Positions 47,612-58,010 of a stretch of 64,000 bases of DNA are shown piece by piece. How positions within the stretch are numbered: the first letter of the stretch is position 1; every line of letters begins with the position of its first letter. The position numbers and the translations under genes are program-made. The stretch comes from Agapanthus africanus (Eukaryota > Streptophyta > Magnoliopsida > Asparagales > Amaryllidaceae): NCBI GenBank assembly GCA_030015575.1, contig CM057338.1, positions 132,581,546-132,645,545 on the forward strand, given 5' to 3'. The notes under the pieces are model-generated. The model was not told the origin of the DNA. It did no database searches and saw only the letters and a list, made by a program, of their open reading frames with translations.

Positions 47612-47725
47612 TGTAACAACCCTAAACTTTCTGTACAATTTTTTTTCAAAAATACAGAAAGGGGTACTTGAGTCTGAGCGCAAGTTATAAATTTGTTTTG
47701 CTTTTTAATAGCAAGAAGGAGCTTG

Positions 47726-47780
47726 TAGCTCATTGGTAAGACCTTGCACTTCTGAACCAAAGCACCAGAGTTCAAATCTC
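47726..47780 (+). promoter_or_regulatory. tRNA-like A and B boxes in the W 5' LTR
   Basis: TAGCTCATTGGTAAG (A-box-like) and GAGTTCAAATCTC (T-arm-like, 7-nt loop TTCAAAT). Box spacing is about 40 bases, within the tRNA range. The same segment is at 49785-49839. Confidence 0.5.
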
Positions 47781-48166
47781 ATCAGCTACATTATTTTTTA
47801 ATTAGTTTTCTTTTAATCTTTGTAGAACCCCAAGGGTCTACACGTGCATAACCCGTAAACCCAAAAGTCACACTAAAAACAAACTGGCCCAGGAGATAGA
47901 CCAAGCGACGAGGGACACATCGCAGGAAGAATCGGCCCGAGTCGACCCGGATCGGCCGGCGACTCGCCTGACTCGGCCGCCGCCGCAGGCCGAACTCGGC
48001 CAGAATCCGATTCTTCCTTCTTGAAAATTGTGCCTTTTGGCCTCCCCATAACCCCTGCCATGTTTAATTTCCCTGCATTATTCCAGAGACTTAAAAACCT
48101 AATTAAAACTATTTTAATGCATAATTTTTAATGCATTTCTATCAAACCCTAACCCTAATCTTTTCC

Positions 48167-48174
48167 TATAAATA
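48167..48174 (+). promoter_or_regulatory. TATA box of the W 5' LTR
   Basis: TATAAATA preceded by telo-box-like AAACCCTAACCCTAA (48144-48158), a combination common in plant promoters. Confidence 0.65.
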
Positions 48175-48864
48175 CCACTCCATCTCACACCCCCTCACTC
48201 ACAATCTCTGCATAAACTCTTAAGAAAAATCCCTAGAACTTTTGTGTACAAGTGGAGTTACCGAAGGGCGAAGCTTCGACGAACTTACCGAGCGATTGTT
48301 CACTGACGACATTCCCTTTCTTTCATCTTTGGAATGTTGTCAGGTGATTCGGATCTTCAGAAGATCGAGCCCACCAGTGAGCATTTGGACCAGCTAGCTT
48401 ACGACCCAGAATTTTAGATTCTTGTACACATTTACATTCTGTACTTTCCATTTCTATTATGCTACTGTTTAGGCATTGCTTTCCATTCCATGTATTTACT
48501 TTTCAGATGCATTGTACAAAAGAATGTTAATAAATAAAGTTGTTGTTCATTACATTTGTCTCTTGTGTATATTTCTTTTATATTGCTTAGTTACGCTTAG
48601 CGTATTTACTTCAGAGTAAATACGTAGCAGCCAGTCGCGTCCTCTGCCCGTACACTGCGAAGCGGGACGTGACAGGTTTTGTTGGTGGCCCATGCAGGTC
48701 CGAGCTGTATGGAACCCTACCATGCAGTTCAGTACTGTGTGGACAACCTAAGCAATATAACACAAGAACCAGCAACTAAAAACATTCTTTAAAATTCATA
48801 TTTCTTGAATCTCATCATTTCATATACTTTGAATCTATCCTAACCCTATTTTTCATTCAAGATT

Positions 48865-49428
48865 ATGGATTCCCCAAACAACACCAGCATGAATGTCAAT
48901 AACACTCCCCTACCACTACCACTCACACCTGCCGTCGCTGCTCCGATCAACGAGCAGACGGTTCTGCTTGAGGCAATCTGCAGCCTCCTTGAAGGACTGC
49001 AGCAGCAGACTACTATATTATTGAACCGACCAGAAGCAGAAGCAACCAGTATAAAGCGCTCTGCCACCCAGATGGTAAGAGGAGACCATCCTATACAACC
49101 TTCAAAACCCAAGAGACAGAAAGAAACAATTAACCAGTTAAGTCCAGGTTTTTGTTTCTACTGCAAGAAGGAAGGACACTTGTGGAAGGACTGTAGACGC
49201 GCAAAAGGCTTGTGCCTAGTTTGTGGCGCATCCAATCACAGAATTGGAAACTGTCCTTATAGACGCAACCCAGCTCACACACCCACCAACTACCCGCAGC
49301 GGCCAGCTATCCAAGCTCCTGCACCTCGTCTTGCACCCCCTGCTCCACTACCTGCACAGCCTACTCGCCAATTCCATAAGGCACCGAGGAACATGCCTCG
49401 AGGGCACAGAAACATGCCCCAAAGATAG
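48865..49428 (+). CDS. W truncated Gag with two CCHC zinc knuckles
   Basis: 187 codons from the ATG at 48865 (MDSPNNTSMNVNN), a start also seen in V at ~55394. Residues ~95-108 CFYCKKEGHLWKDC and ~115-128 CLVCGASNHRIGNC are two nucleocapsid knuckles (CX2CX4HX4C) that bind RNA. A Pro-rich tail ends in repeats of RNMP. A TAG at 49426 interrupts; the frame continues to about 49515 (RNVPPARRNVPRR, AAVESETVDQGN) where protease would begin. The capsid domain is missing: only ~90 residues precede the knuckles. A protein could be made, but it could not form a particle alone. Confidence 0.7.
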   Translation: MDSPNNTSMNVNNTPLPLPLTPAVAAPINEQTVLLEAICSLLEGLQQQTTILLNRPEAEATSIKRSATQMVRGDHPIQPSKPKRQKETINQLSPGFCFYCKKEGHLWKDCRRAKGLCLVCGASNHRIGNCPYRRNPAHTPTNYPQRPAIQAPAPRLAPPAPLPAQPTRQFHKAPRNMPRGHRNMPQR

Positions 49429-49654
49429 AGGAATGTGCCCCCAGCTAGGAGAAACGTGCCCCGGCGACAGGCTTACACCTTAGCAGCCGTAGAATCTGAG
49501 ACAGTTGACCAAGGTAACACTAGTAAGTTTCTTTCACATTTTTAAAACCCTTGTATCACTTTGTTATTTTTCATACACTATTAGTACTTCAGTCACCAAA
49601 CTTTCTTTGAATCTGTTACACTTTTCTTTTACAAATTTCGAGAATGAAATTTTT

Positions 49655-49669
49655 ATAAGGAGGATAAAA
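49655..49669 (+). other. W polypurine tract
   Basis: TAAGGAGGATAAAA before TGTAACAACCC. The corresponding V segment is ATAAGAAGGGTAGAA (55507-55521). Confidence 0.75.
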
Positions 49670-50589
49670 TGTAACAACCCTAAAATTTCTGTAAATTTTT
49701 TTCTTCAAAAATACAGAAAGGGGTAATTGAATCTGAGCACAAGTTATAAATTTTTTTTGCTTTTTAATAGCAAGAAGGAGCTTGTAGCACATTGGTAAGA
49801 ACTTGCACTGCTGAACCAAAGCACCAGAGTTCAAATTCCATCAGCCACATTATTTTTTAATTATTTTCTTTTAATTTTTTTAGAAGCCTAAGGGTCTACA
49901 CGTGCACAACCTGTAAACCCAAAGGCCACACTAAAAACAAACTGGCCCAGGAGATAGACCAAGCGACGAGGGACACATGGCAGGAAGAATCAGCCCGACT
50001 CGGCCTGGATCGGCCGGAGACTCGCCTGACTCTGCCACCGCCGCCGGCCGAACTCAACCAGAATCTTGAAAATTGTTCCTTTTGGCCTCCCCATAACCCC
50101 TATCATGTTTAATTTCCCTGCATTATTTCAGAGATTTAAAAACCTAATTAAAACTATTTTAATGCATTTTCTATCAAACCCTAACCCTAATCTTTTCCTA
50201 TAAATATCACTCCATCTCACACCCCCCTCACTCACAATCTCTGCCCAAACTCTCAAGAAAAATCCCTAGAACTTTTGTGTACAAGTGGAGTTAGCGAAAG
50301 GCGAAGATTCGACGAACTTACCGAGCGATTGTTCGCTGACGACATTCCTTTTCTTTCTTCTTTGGAATGTTGTCAGGTGATTCGGATTTTCAGGAGATCG
50401 AGCCCACCGGTGAGGATTTGGACCAGCTAGCTTACGACCCAGAGCTTTAGATTCTTGTACACATTTACATTCTGTACTTTCCATTTATGTTATGCCACTG
50501 TTTAGGCATTGCTTTCCATTCCATGTATTTACTTTTCAGATGCATTGTACAAAAGAATGTTAATAAATAAAGTTGTTGTTCATTACATT

Positions 50590-50982
50590 TGTAACGCCTT
50601 ACGCCCCAGTACAGATGGCATTGTCCTCTTTGGCCGAAACCGCACGGTTTTTCCTTTTAGAGCGAACCGGACCCGACCAGGGGCCACTTCCCAGGAGGCC
50701 ACCCATCCCAAGACTTCCCTGGCCCGGGCACGCTTAACTAAGGAGTTCTCAAGCTCCTGTAGTTCCGGTTCACTTAAAAGGCGCCTCTGTAATTGAGGGT
50801 GGTATCATTATATTTATAATGCAGTTCGGTCATCTTTCGGAATGTGCTTTAAGGGCCCGATCCCATTGTTCTGAAATGGCTCCCTCACTCAGATCGCCAA
50901 GATGTCCGCAACAAACCGCACTGAGTGTGGACAGAGAAGATCACCATGATGTCTTAAGGCCGCACTGCTCTGGGGTATTACA
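50590..50982 (-). mobile_element. Solo LTR of a Cassandra TRIM element
   Basis: 393 bp, + strand TGTAACGCCTTACGCCCC to CTCTGGGGTATTACA, TSD ACATT/ATATT. The 5' LTR of W has the empty site (CATTACATTTGTCTC). On the minus strand it holds a 5S rRNA-derived segment, the hallmark of the Cassandra family of terminal-repeat retrotransposons in miniature. No coding capacity. A 95-codon frame on the + strand (50509-50796) is spurious. Confidence 0.85.
50680..50752 (-). other. 5S rRNA-like region of the Cassandra LTR
   Basis: On the minus strand GAACTCC...AGTTAAGCGTGCCCGG (A box), TTGGGATGGG (intermediate element) and GGATGGGTGGCCTCCTGG (C box). These match the internal Pol III promoter of plant 5S genes with a few changes. 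It is not a functional 5S gene: the 5' half of 5S is absent. Confidence 0.8.
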
Positions 50983-51105
50983 ATATTTATCTCTTGTGTA
51001 TATTTCTTTTATATTGCGTAGTTACACTTAGCATATTTACCTCAGAGTAAATACGTAGCGTCCAGTCGCGTCCTCTGCCCGTACACTCGGAAGAAGGGCG
51101 TGACA

Positions 51106-51690
51106 CCCATCCCATCGAATCTTCCGAATTTGAGGATGACATAGCCACTAGGAAACTCTACCAGATCATACCGAGCAGGATATGATCTCGCACTTCTGTT
51201 GATATCTTTTTGCGCTCCGGTTTTGGCTACCAGTGTTTTGACTTTATGGGTGACCAAATCCATGATTTGATCTTGCGTTAGCAGGCTGCTGTCATTGTTA
51301 GTCAAGACATTTCCCGAGATAGGATGCGGCCGATTTTCATGTGGCTCACCCACCTTTGGATTTGAGGGAATAGGCGTCGGCTGCCTCAGGACACCGTTTC
51401 TCGGTTCATGAATAGAGCCCTGCACTTAATTGGGCGACTGAGAGGCAAGTTGGGCCATGAGCTGTATGACGACGTTTGTCAAGTCATTAATCTTTGAATA
51501 GAGCTTGGCCATATTCTTGTCTTTATTTCTGAGCTGCTTTTGGAGCTCTTGGAGAAGTTGCTGCTCTGCAATCTTGGGACGTAAGATTGGCTCCTCTTTG
51601 CTTTCCGAGCCCGACTCCTCATGAACTGAGGGATCTCTTTGCTTGTTAGCCTTACTGGAAGGGTTTTTATTACCTTCCAGAGGAGGCTGG
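51106..51690 (-). pseudogene. Z gag, N-terminal half (before the W insertion)
   Basis: From ~51690 leftward on the minus strand: a polar segment, coiled-coil-like IAEQQLLQELQKQLRNKDKN, MAKLYSKINDLTNVVIQLMA, an in-frame TAA at ~51428, then LLTQDQIMDLVTHKVKTLVA, YPARYDLVEFPSGYVILKFG and RFDGMG at the W junction. The P-x-G-Y-x-x-x-KF motif is standard for Tat Gag. One stop makes it a pseudogene. Confidence 0.82.
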
Positions 51691-51959
51691 TCTTAGAAAG
51701 TGCAACCACATTCAAACCAGATTGGATTTGAGATGTGGTGGCCCTATCCTTGCTCTTGCAGCGTGTGCCCGACATGTAGACAGCGTGGACCACATATCCT
51801 GCCATCTTTTTATTTTTGGCGGCTGATTTTTCGGACTATCGTCATGGCCCTTTCCTTTTCTGAAAAGAACATGCGACTGAAGACGGTTGGTCTGACTGGG
51901 TCCTTGGGTGGCGTTGTATAGATCGCAGCTTTCTTGACTCTTGAGGTCATAGCATTCTT

Positions 51960-52445
51960 CTAGACCAATTTCAATGGTTCAAAAGAGTGAGTGAGCTTTA
52001 CAGCCGATTCAGCTGTTGTTGTGAGGTAACCTCGTTCTTGGAACCCCACGAAGTTCAAACTAGCAGAAGCCCTAGCCCTTTTGTTGGCTCTGTATTTGAG
52101 CCTTTTCTGTCTTAGCTTCTCGATTTTGAGGGCTTGGCTGGCATCCGATTTTGAGGGCTTGGCTTGGTTGGCCACCATGGGTCGGTTGATGGGGAGCTTA
52201 GAGAAGATAACCGATCGACCAGTTGTCAGGGGCACCACTGGAGCTTGCCCGATATGCCTTGTTGTTTTGTTGGTGTTGATGGCTTTTCCTCTATCTAGGG
52301 CCAAGGAAAGTCGTTCAAACACTGACTTGCGTTTGGGTAGTGGTGCCCTCGCCACGTTTGGCTTCCTGCCTTTCAAGGCCGGTCTGTCTATTACTGGAGC
52401 TTGAGGAGTTGGGATGGCGTAGCTGGCACGAACAGAATAGAGCAA
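51960..52445 (-). CDS. Z 5' open frame, 161 aa, basic, SVFERLS motif
   Basis: Minus-strand frame between the PBS and gag. It contains KRKSVFERLSLALDRGKA, SVIFSKLPINRP and a Lys/Arg-rich coiled segment (LKIEKLRQKRLKYRANKRAR). SVF-x-RL-type motifs occur in proteins of plant Tat elements, where I have seen them outside capsid. No enzyme motif. It could be an upstream ORF or the gag N-terminus separated by a frameshift. Function unknown. Confidence 0.5.
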   Translation of the reverse strand: MLYSVRASYAIPTPQAPVIDRPALKGRKPNVARAPLPKRKSVFERLSLALDRGKAINTNKTTRHIGQAPVVPLTTGRSVIFSKLPINRPMVANQAKPSKSDASQALKIEKLRQKRLKYRANKRARASASLNFVGFQERGYLTTTAESAVKLTHSFEPLKLV

Positions 52446-52688
52446 AATGGTACCGGAGGCTCCTCCTACTGTTGCCCGAGACTGGCCGGGAGGATCGTCC
52501 TGACGTCCATCTTCATCGTGTAGGAGATGGGAGCTGTGTCAAGAGATGAGCTTGTCCTTGGAGACATTGTAGAGGCTTGATCGCTTGAAATCCTGCATGA
52601 AAGAGCATTATTTTAGTATAAATATAGATATGTATGTTGATTGAGTTCGCATGAACATTTAACCCGAAATATGAGAGGAGAGAAAAGA

Positions 52689-52705
52689 TCCCACCGGGCG
52701 TGCCA
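52689..52705 (-). other. Z primer binding site
   Basis: + strand ATCCCACCGGGCGTGCCA; on the minus strand TGGCACGCCCGGTGGGAT, starting 5 bases from the LTR end. The TGG start fits the CCA end of a tRNA; I cannot name the tRNA with confidence. Confidence 0.75.
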
Positions 52706-52710
52706 GAATA

Positions 52711-52943
52711 TGTACGGTGTTTTTCATCACTCCATTAATATGGGAATATACGTCGCTTGTCAGGCGTACTATAGATTCCCCCTGCCTAGGATAGGCTAGG
52801 GGTTATTGATTGTGGGGATCCGAATCTTCGGCAGCCGCGGACCAAGCTGCCATTAATTAGCTCTCGCCTTTAGAGCGAAGGAACCTCCGATTGATGGGTC
52901 AAACTAGTCATGCGAACTCAATGTGCATAGTGCGTGTGTTGTG
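52711..52943 (-). repeat. Z 5' LTR, first 233 bp
   Basis: Matches 42491-42723 closely. Interrupted by V after GTGCGTGTGTTGTG. Confidence 0.9.
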
Positions 52944-55180
52944 TGTAACAACCCTAAACATTCTATACAAAATTTTTCCAAAATACAGAAAGGAGTATCT
53001 AAGCCTGAGCACAAGTTATAAATTTGATTTGCTTTTGAATAGCAAGAAAGCACTTATAGCTTATTGGTAAAGCCTTGCACTGCTGTGACGTAGCCCCTGT
53101 GATCGAATCCCCCCAGCCACAAATATTTTTAATTGATTTTTCTTTTAATCTTTTAGAAGCCCAAAGGTTTACACGTGCACTACACGTAAAATGAAAAGTC
53201 ACAGATTAAACAAACATGTGAAAATTGTTATTTAAGCAGCCGGGGACACGTGGCATTGATCCAAGCACCCCTACCCCTAGGATGGCCGGTGAGGATACGT
53301 TTGGGGCCGGCGCCGCCTGTCCCAACCGTCCCTAATACCCCAATTTTTTTTTCTCTGCAACTCTTGGTATCACCCCTTAACCCCTGTACTGATTGTTTTT
53401 ATTAAAAATAAATAGAGAATTAAAAAAAAGGTATTAAACCAAATTTTAAATGCATTTTTAATTCTTCAATTCATTACCTTAAACCCTAATTTTCCCCTTT
53501 AAATAACACACCACATTTCACCCCTCCTCATTTAGAATTCCATTACAAAAACTCTCTAAAATTTCCAAGTCCTAAGTTGTACAAGTGAAGTTAGCAAAGG
53601 TCGAAATTCCGGCGACGTTTCGGGAAGATTTCGGCGACGAAACGACTCCCCGACGGTTCCGATAGCTTCCTCTATCTCTTCTCTTATTTTTCAACCTATA
53701 ACTCCCTTCTCCCCTTCTCTTTTGCTATTCTAAAACTTCTCATTTTCAAAACTCGTCGGAAGCGGAGTTATTTCGACTTTCGATTCTCTTTTCTTTAAAA
53801 ATCCAACTCTTCCTTAATAACAAACCTACCAATTTTTAATATATTGTTTAGAAATCATAAACAAACATATTAGAACAAGTTTCATATCAAAATAATGTAT
53901 TATGCAACTTTTATCGCATTTTTACGGTAAAATACCATGTATTATATTTTCAACATAATTCAACATATTTCCTTGTATTACCTTTAGATAACTCACGAGA
54001 TAATGACCTATCTCATCACAACACGCATCTTTGACAGTTCTAGTAAATTACAATAAGGACCCAAATAAATATAGGTTTAAGCGGGACCGGTTCTCTTAAG
54101 CCTCAGGGAGCCGGCGATTATGGGTGCTTGCCTATCTAAGATAGACAAACTAACAACGGTGTTATCAACAGGGTAATTGTCTTGGAAAAAGACACAAATT
54201 CCGCCGTCCATGTGCAGCAGTTACCGATAACTCCAAAACAACCAGGACTTTAATTCTGTTTAAGAGTCCGACTCAGTTCGAGTCACGATCAAATCTGATT
54301 ATAATTTGACTTGAATTCAATTCAAGTATAACTACAATACAACATGAATTCATGAACTCCAGAATACAATCTATAACAATATGAACTTGATTGAACCGGA
54401 CCATGGATATACTCTGTTTACATGGCTATCCATTTATATCCATTCCGTTTACTGATATCATGGTTTTGGCAAGTCTTCCATTTACTACAAGGCAATATAA
54501 TACAATCAATACAATAAACATTACGGGGTTTATAAAGGGATAGATTGGTACGGAACATATTAAAGGTGGCACGAGCTGGTCACTAAAAGACGTAATTAAA
54601 TCCATGTCGTTGTTCCGTGGTATTATCGACGAAGCCTTGTACTACGGGTTACCAAAGTCCACGGTGTAAGTCGGACTCCTCCCGTATACACTGGAATATT
54701 CTGTACCAAGCTACAAACACTACGTTAACATAACAATCAAATATTATTCTAGATATACTCTCTTTTCTGTATATTCTACTTCTCTCCTTTTTTGGGACTT
54801 ACCGAGCGATTGCTCGCTGACGACATTCCTATTTCTCTTCTTCTTTGGAATGTTGTCAGGAGGACCTGACTTTGAAGAGTTCGAGACCAGCCAGGAGCAC
54901 TTGGAGCAGACCCTTGAGCAGTACACTGAAGACCTCGAGCTATAGTCACTTGTACATATTTTCATTTTAGTTCATGCCATTGTTTAAGCATTGCTTTCCA
55001 TCCTTGTATTTACATTTCCAGTTGTACCTGTAAAAGAATGATGAATTCATTTATATTCATGTCTCCTGTGTATATTTTGCTTTATATTGCTTAGATACGC
55101 TTAGCGAGTTTACTTCGGAGTAAATATGTCACGTGACCCGTCGCGTCTCCTTACCGTACACCGGAAAGCAGGGCGTGACA
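52944..55180 (+). repeat. V LTR1
   Basis: 2,237 bp. Lacks about 565 bp present in LTR2 (56600-57185) at position ~54044, so the deletion arose after or during this copy's insertion. TATA-like CTTTAAATAACAC lies at ~53500. Non-coding. Confidence 0.88.
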
Positions 55181-55521
55181 GGTTTTGTTGGCAGCCCATG
55201 CAGGTCAGTGCTGCATGAAACCCTACCATGCAGGTCAGTTCTGCATGGACATGCAGCTCAATTCTGCATGAAGTCCTAAGCAATATAACACAAGAATCAG
55301 TAACTAAAAACATTCCTTACAATTCGTATTGCTTGAATCTTATAATTTCATATGCTTTGAATCTATCCTAACCCTCTTTTTCTTTCAAGGTTATGGATTC
55401 TCCAAACAACATCAGCACCAATTTCAACAACACAACATCACTGTCATCAAACTTTTCTTGAATCTGTTACACTTTCCTTCTACAAATTTCGAGGACGAAT
55501 TTTTTTATAAGAAGGGTAGAA
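55181..55521 (+). other. V interior
   Basis: Begins GGTTTTGTTGGCAGCCC where U has GGGTTTGTTTGGTATCAGAG, so the iMet site is altered; W has the same kind of change (GTTGGTGGCCC). Holds four CATGCAGGTCAGTNCTGCATG-like repeats (55197-55275). Then come the gag ATG with SPNNIS-like codons and directly the region before the PPT (CTTGAATCTGTTACACTTTC, shared with W). Confidence 0.8.
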
Positions 55522-57589
55522 TGTAACAAACCTAAACTTTCTATACAGAAGTTTTCCAAAATACAGAAAGGAGTACCTAAGTCTGAACACAAATTATAAA
55601 TTTGATTTGCTTTTGAACAGCAAGAAAGCACTTGTAGCTCATTGGTAAAGCCTTGTACTTCTGTGACGTAGCCCCTGTGATCGAATCCCCCCAGCCACAT
55701 ATATTTTTAATTGATTTTTCTTTTAATCTTTTAGAAGCCCAAAGGTTTACACGTGCACTACACGTAAAATGAAAAGTCACAGATTAAACAAACATGTGAA
55801 AATTATTATTTAAGCAGCCGAGGACACGTGGCATTCATCTAAGCACCCCTACCCCTAGGATGGCCAGCGAGGATTCGTTTGGGGCTGAGGCCGCCGGTCC
55901 CAACCGTCCCTAATACCCTAATCTTTTTTCTCTGCAACTCTTGGCCTCCCCCCTTAACCCCTATACTGTTTGTTTTTATTAAAAATAAACAGAGAATTAA
56001 AAAGAGGATTTAAACCAAATTTTAAATGCATTTTTAATTCTCCAATTCATTACCCTAAATCCTAATTTTCCTTATAATACCACACCATATTTCACCCCTA
56101 CTCATTCAGAATTCCATTACAAAAACTCTCTAAAATTTCCAAGTCCCAAGTTGTTCAAGTGGAGTTAGCAAAGGTCGAAGTTCAGGCGACGTTTCGGGAA
56201 GATTCCGGAGATGAAACGACTCCCCGATGGTTCCGATAGCTTTCCCTATCTCTTCTCTTGTTTTTCAACCTGTAAGTCCCCTCTCCTCTTCTCTTTTGCT
56301 ATTCTAAAACTTCTCATTTTCAAAACTCGTCGGAAGCGGAGTTATTCTGACTTCCGATTCGCTTTTCTTTAAAAATCCAACTCTTCCTTAATAAAAAACC
56401 TACCAATTTTTAATATATTGTTTAGAAATCATAAACAGAACAAGTTTCATCTCAAAATAATGTATTATGCATCTTTTATCGCATTTTTACGGTAAAATAC
56501 CATATATTATACTTTCAATACAATTCAACATATTTCCTTATATTACCTTTAGATAACTCATGAGGTAATGACCTAACTCATCACAACACACATCTTTGAC
56601 ATAGCACGATGAATTCTAGAACTCTAGTTTATGGGAAAATATGAGATTACGAATAAATACCTTGAACATTCAAAATCGTTTTCTTTAAAAAGCGTATTAA
56701 TTAAATTCCTTGCAATTGTGCCTCTACAATCCATTTTGGGGAACCCCGATCGGGATGGTGTGGATTATCGCACTTTCTCGGGCCTAGTAGAGCGAGATGC
56801 AGACCTCCGCAAGAAGCATTCGATCTCGAAGGAATTTTTAATGCAATTTTTGAGAAAAATATGATTTCTATTTAATAAATAAATTCTAATTTTTATAAAT
56901 ATTAGATATATAAATATTATCAAAATATCTACTTTAAATATACTATATATATATTCCATATTTTCTAAATCAAAGAGATCACCAATTTCATAAAACTACC
57001 ATTACAATTCAATGCAATTCCAATATTTCATTAAAATACCATGTACAATGAAATCTTGGTTATATCCACTAGAATGTTTCACTTAATAAAAAATTACAAC
57101 TATGAAAACCATAAAGATGATAATTAAATACTTGAAGTGTATTTTGAAATTATATCAAAACTATTTTTACATAAAACCCGCTCAAGTTATACTAAATTAC
57201 AATAAGGACCCTAGTAAATATAGGTTTAAGCGGGACCAGTTCTCTTGAGCCTCAGGAAGCCGGAGAATATGGGTGCTTGCTTATCTAATGTAGAAAAACT
57301 AACAACGGTGTTATCAACACGGTAATTGTCTTGGAAAAAGACACAAATCCTGCCGTCCATATGCAGCAGTTACCGATAACTCCAAAATAATCAGAACTTC
57401 AATTCTGTTTAAGAGTCTGACTCAGTTCGAGTCAGGATCAAATCTGATTATAATCTGACTTGAATTCAATTCAATTATAACTACAATACAATATGAATCC
57501 ATGAACTCCAGAATACAATCTATAACAACATAAACTTGACTAAACAGAATCATGAATATACTCTGTTTCCATGACTATGTATTTATATC
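55522..57589 (+). repeat. V LTR2, partial
   Basis: Aligned with Q along its length, including AGAGCGAGATGCAGA at ~56790. It ends at the U insertion; ATATC (57585-57589) would be U's left TSD. Confidence 0.85.
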
Positions 57590-57906
57590 TGTAACACCCT
57601 AGTTCATTTATACCGGTTCTAGTTCATGTATTTCTTTATTTATGGTATTTTCTTGATTTATTGTATTTTGGGTGCAAATAGTGTATTTGACATTTGTATT
57701 TGCATCCGACCCGACCCGCATGCTTGAAACCAGTCTTGATTCATGTTTATGATTTATCCTGACATGTTACATGGACTCATGCACTTTAATTATTTGTACA
57801 TTGCATACTCGCATTTTATCTAGCATCTGCATTTTAATATAATATTTTAAGTCACATAAAATATTTTAAAAATAAATTGCATGGCTTGCATGATACCTCT
57901 AACACT

Positions 57907-58010
57907 GTGGTAGCATCCGCACATCTTGTTCTCGTCCCGTTCAGTGAAACGGACTTGTTTGGATGACTACATGCACGTGCGTGCATCCGTTCTTGGGGGT
58001 ATGCATTTTT
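57907..58010 (+). other. LTR block shared by U and S
   Basis: Pattern GGTAGCATCCGC, then CCCGTTCAGTGAAACGG (stem CCGTT/AACGG), then GGATGACTAC, TGCACGTGCGTGC and GGGGGTATGCATTT. S has the same order at 62998-63099 with CCCGTTCGGCTAAACGGG. The LTRs are otherwise mostly unalike. Confidence 0.6.

Larger units (their letters stand above)
47612..48674 (+). repeat. W 5' LTR
   Basis: Contains the tRNA-like A/B boxes (47726-47780), the TATA box (48167-48174), the AGCGA hairpin (48283-48310, one stem base changed) and TTACGCTTAGCGTATTTA near 48592. Non-coding. Confidence 0.9.
47612..51105 (+). mobile_element. W: shortened chromovirus derivative with truncated gag
   Basis: 3,494 bp, TGTAACAACCC to AAGGGCGTGACA, TSD CCCGT/CCCAT (47607-47611, 51106-51110), inserted in Z gag. 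LTRs are 47612-48674 (1,063 bp) and 49670-51105 (1,043 bp without the Cassandra insert). Both LTRs lack the same ~1.75 kb present in Q, so the shortened form already existed when W jumped. The interior (995 bp) keeps only the start of gag, two zinc knuckles and the 3' end. Confidence 0.9.
49670..51105 (+). repeat. W 3' LTR with Cassandra insert
   Basis: Same shortened structure as the 5' LTR, interrupted at 50589. Contains its own A/B boxes (49785-49839), TATAAATA-like box (~50200) and hairpin (50316-50340). Confidence 0.88.
52944..57589 (+). mobile_element. V: large-LTR element with a 341-bp interior (right part outside the window)
   Basis: Two LTRs in direct orientation (52944-55180 and 55522-57589 onward) with only 341 bp between them. 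LTR2 is cut by U at 57589. Same family as Q and W: same TGTAACA start, tRNA-like boxes, hairpin, and GGGCGTGACA end. The interior keeps the gag ATG and the PPT side and nothing between. Not mobile without helper proteins. Confidence 0.88.

Noticed and set aside
47711-47790. Possible tRNA gene
   Set aside because: A and B boxes are present, but no full acceptor and anticodon stems could be paired; it recurs only inside LTRs of one family.
48144-48158. Telomere-like AAACCCTAACCCTAA
   Set aside because: Only about two units next to a TATA box; a telo-box type promoter motif, not a telomeric array. Same at ~50175 and 63517.
50650-50780. Possible 5S rRNA gene
   Set aside because: Only the A/IE/C box half is present, within a TG...CA unit with a TSD; better explained by a Cassandra LTR.
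52081-52404. 107-codon + strand frame
   Set aside because: Antisense shadow of the Z 5' open frame.
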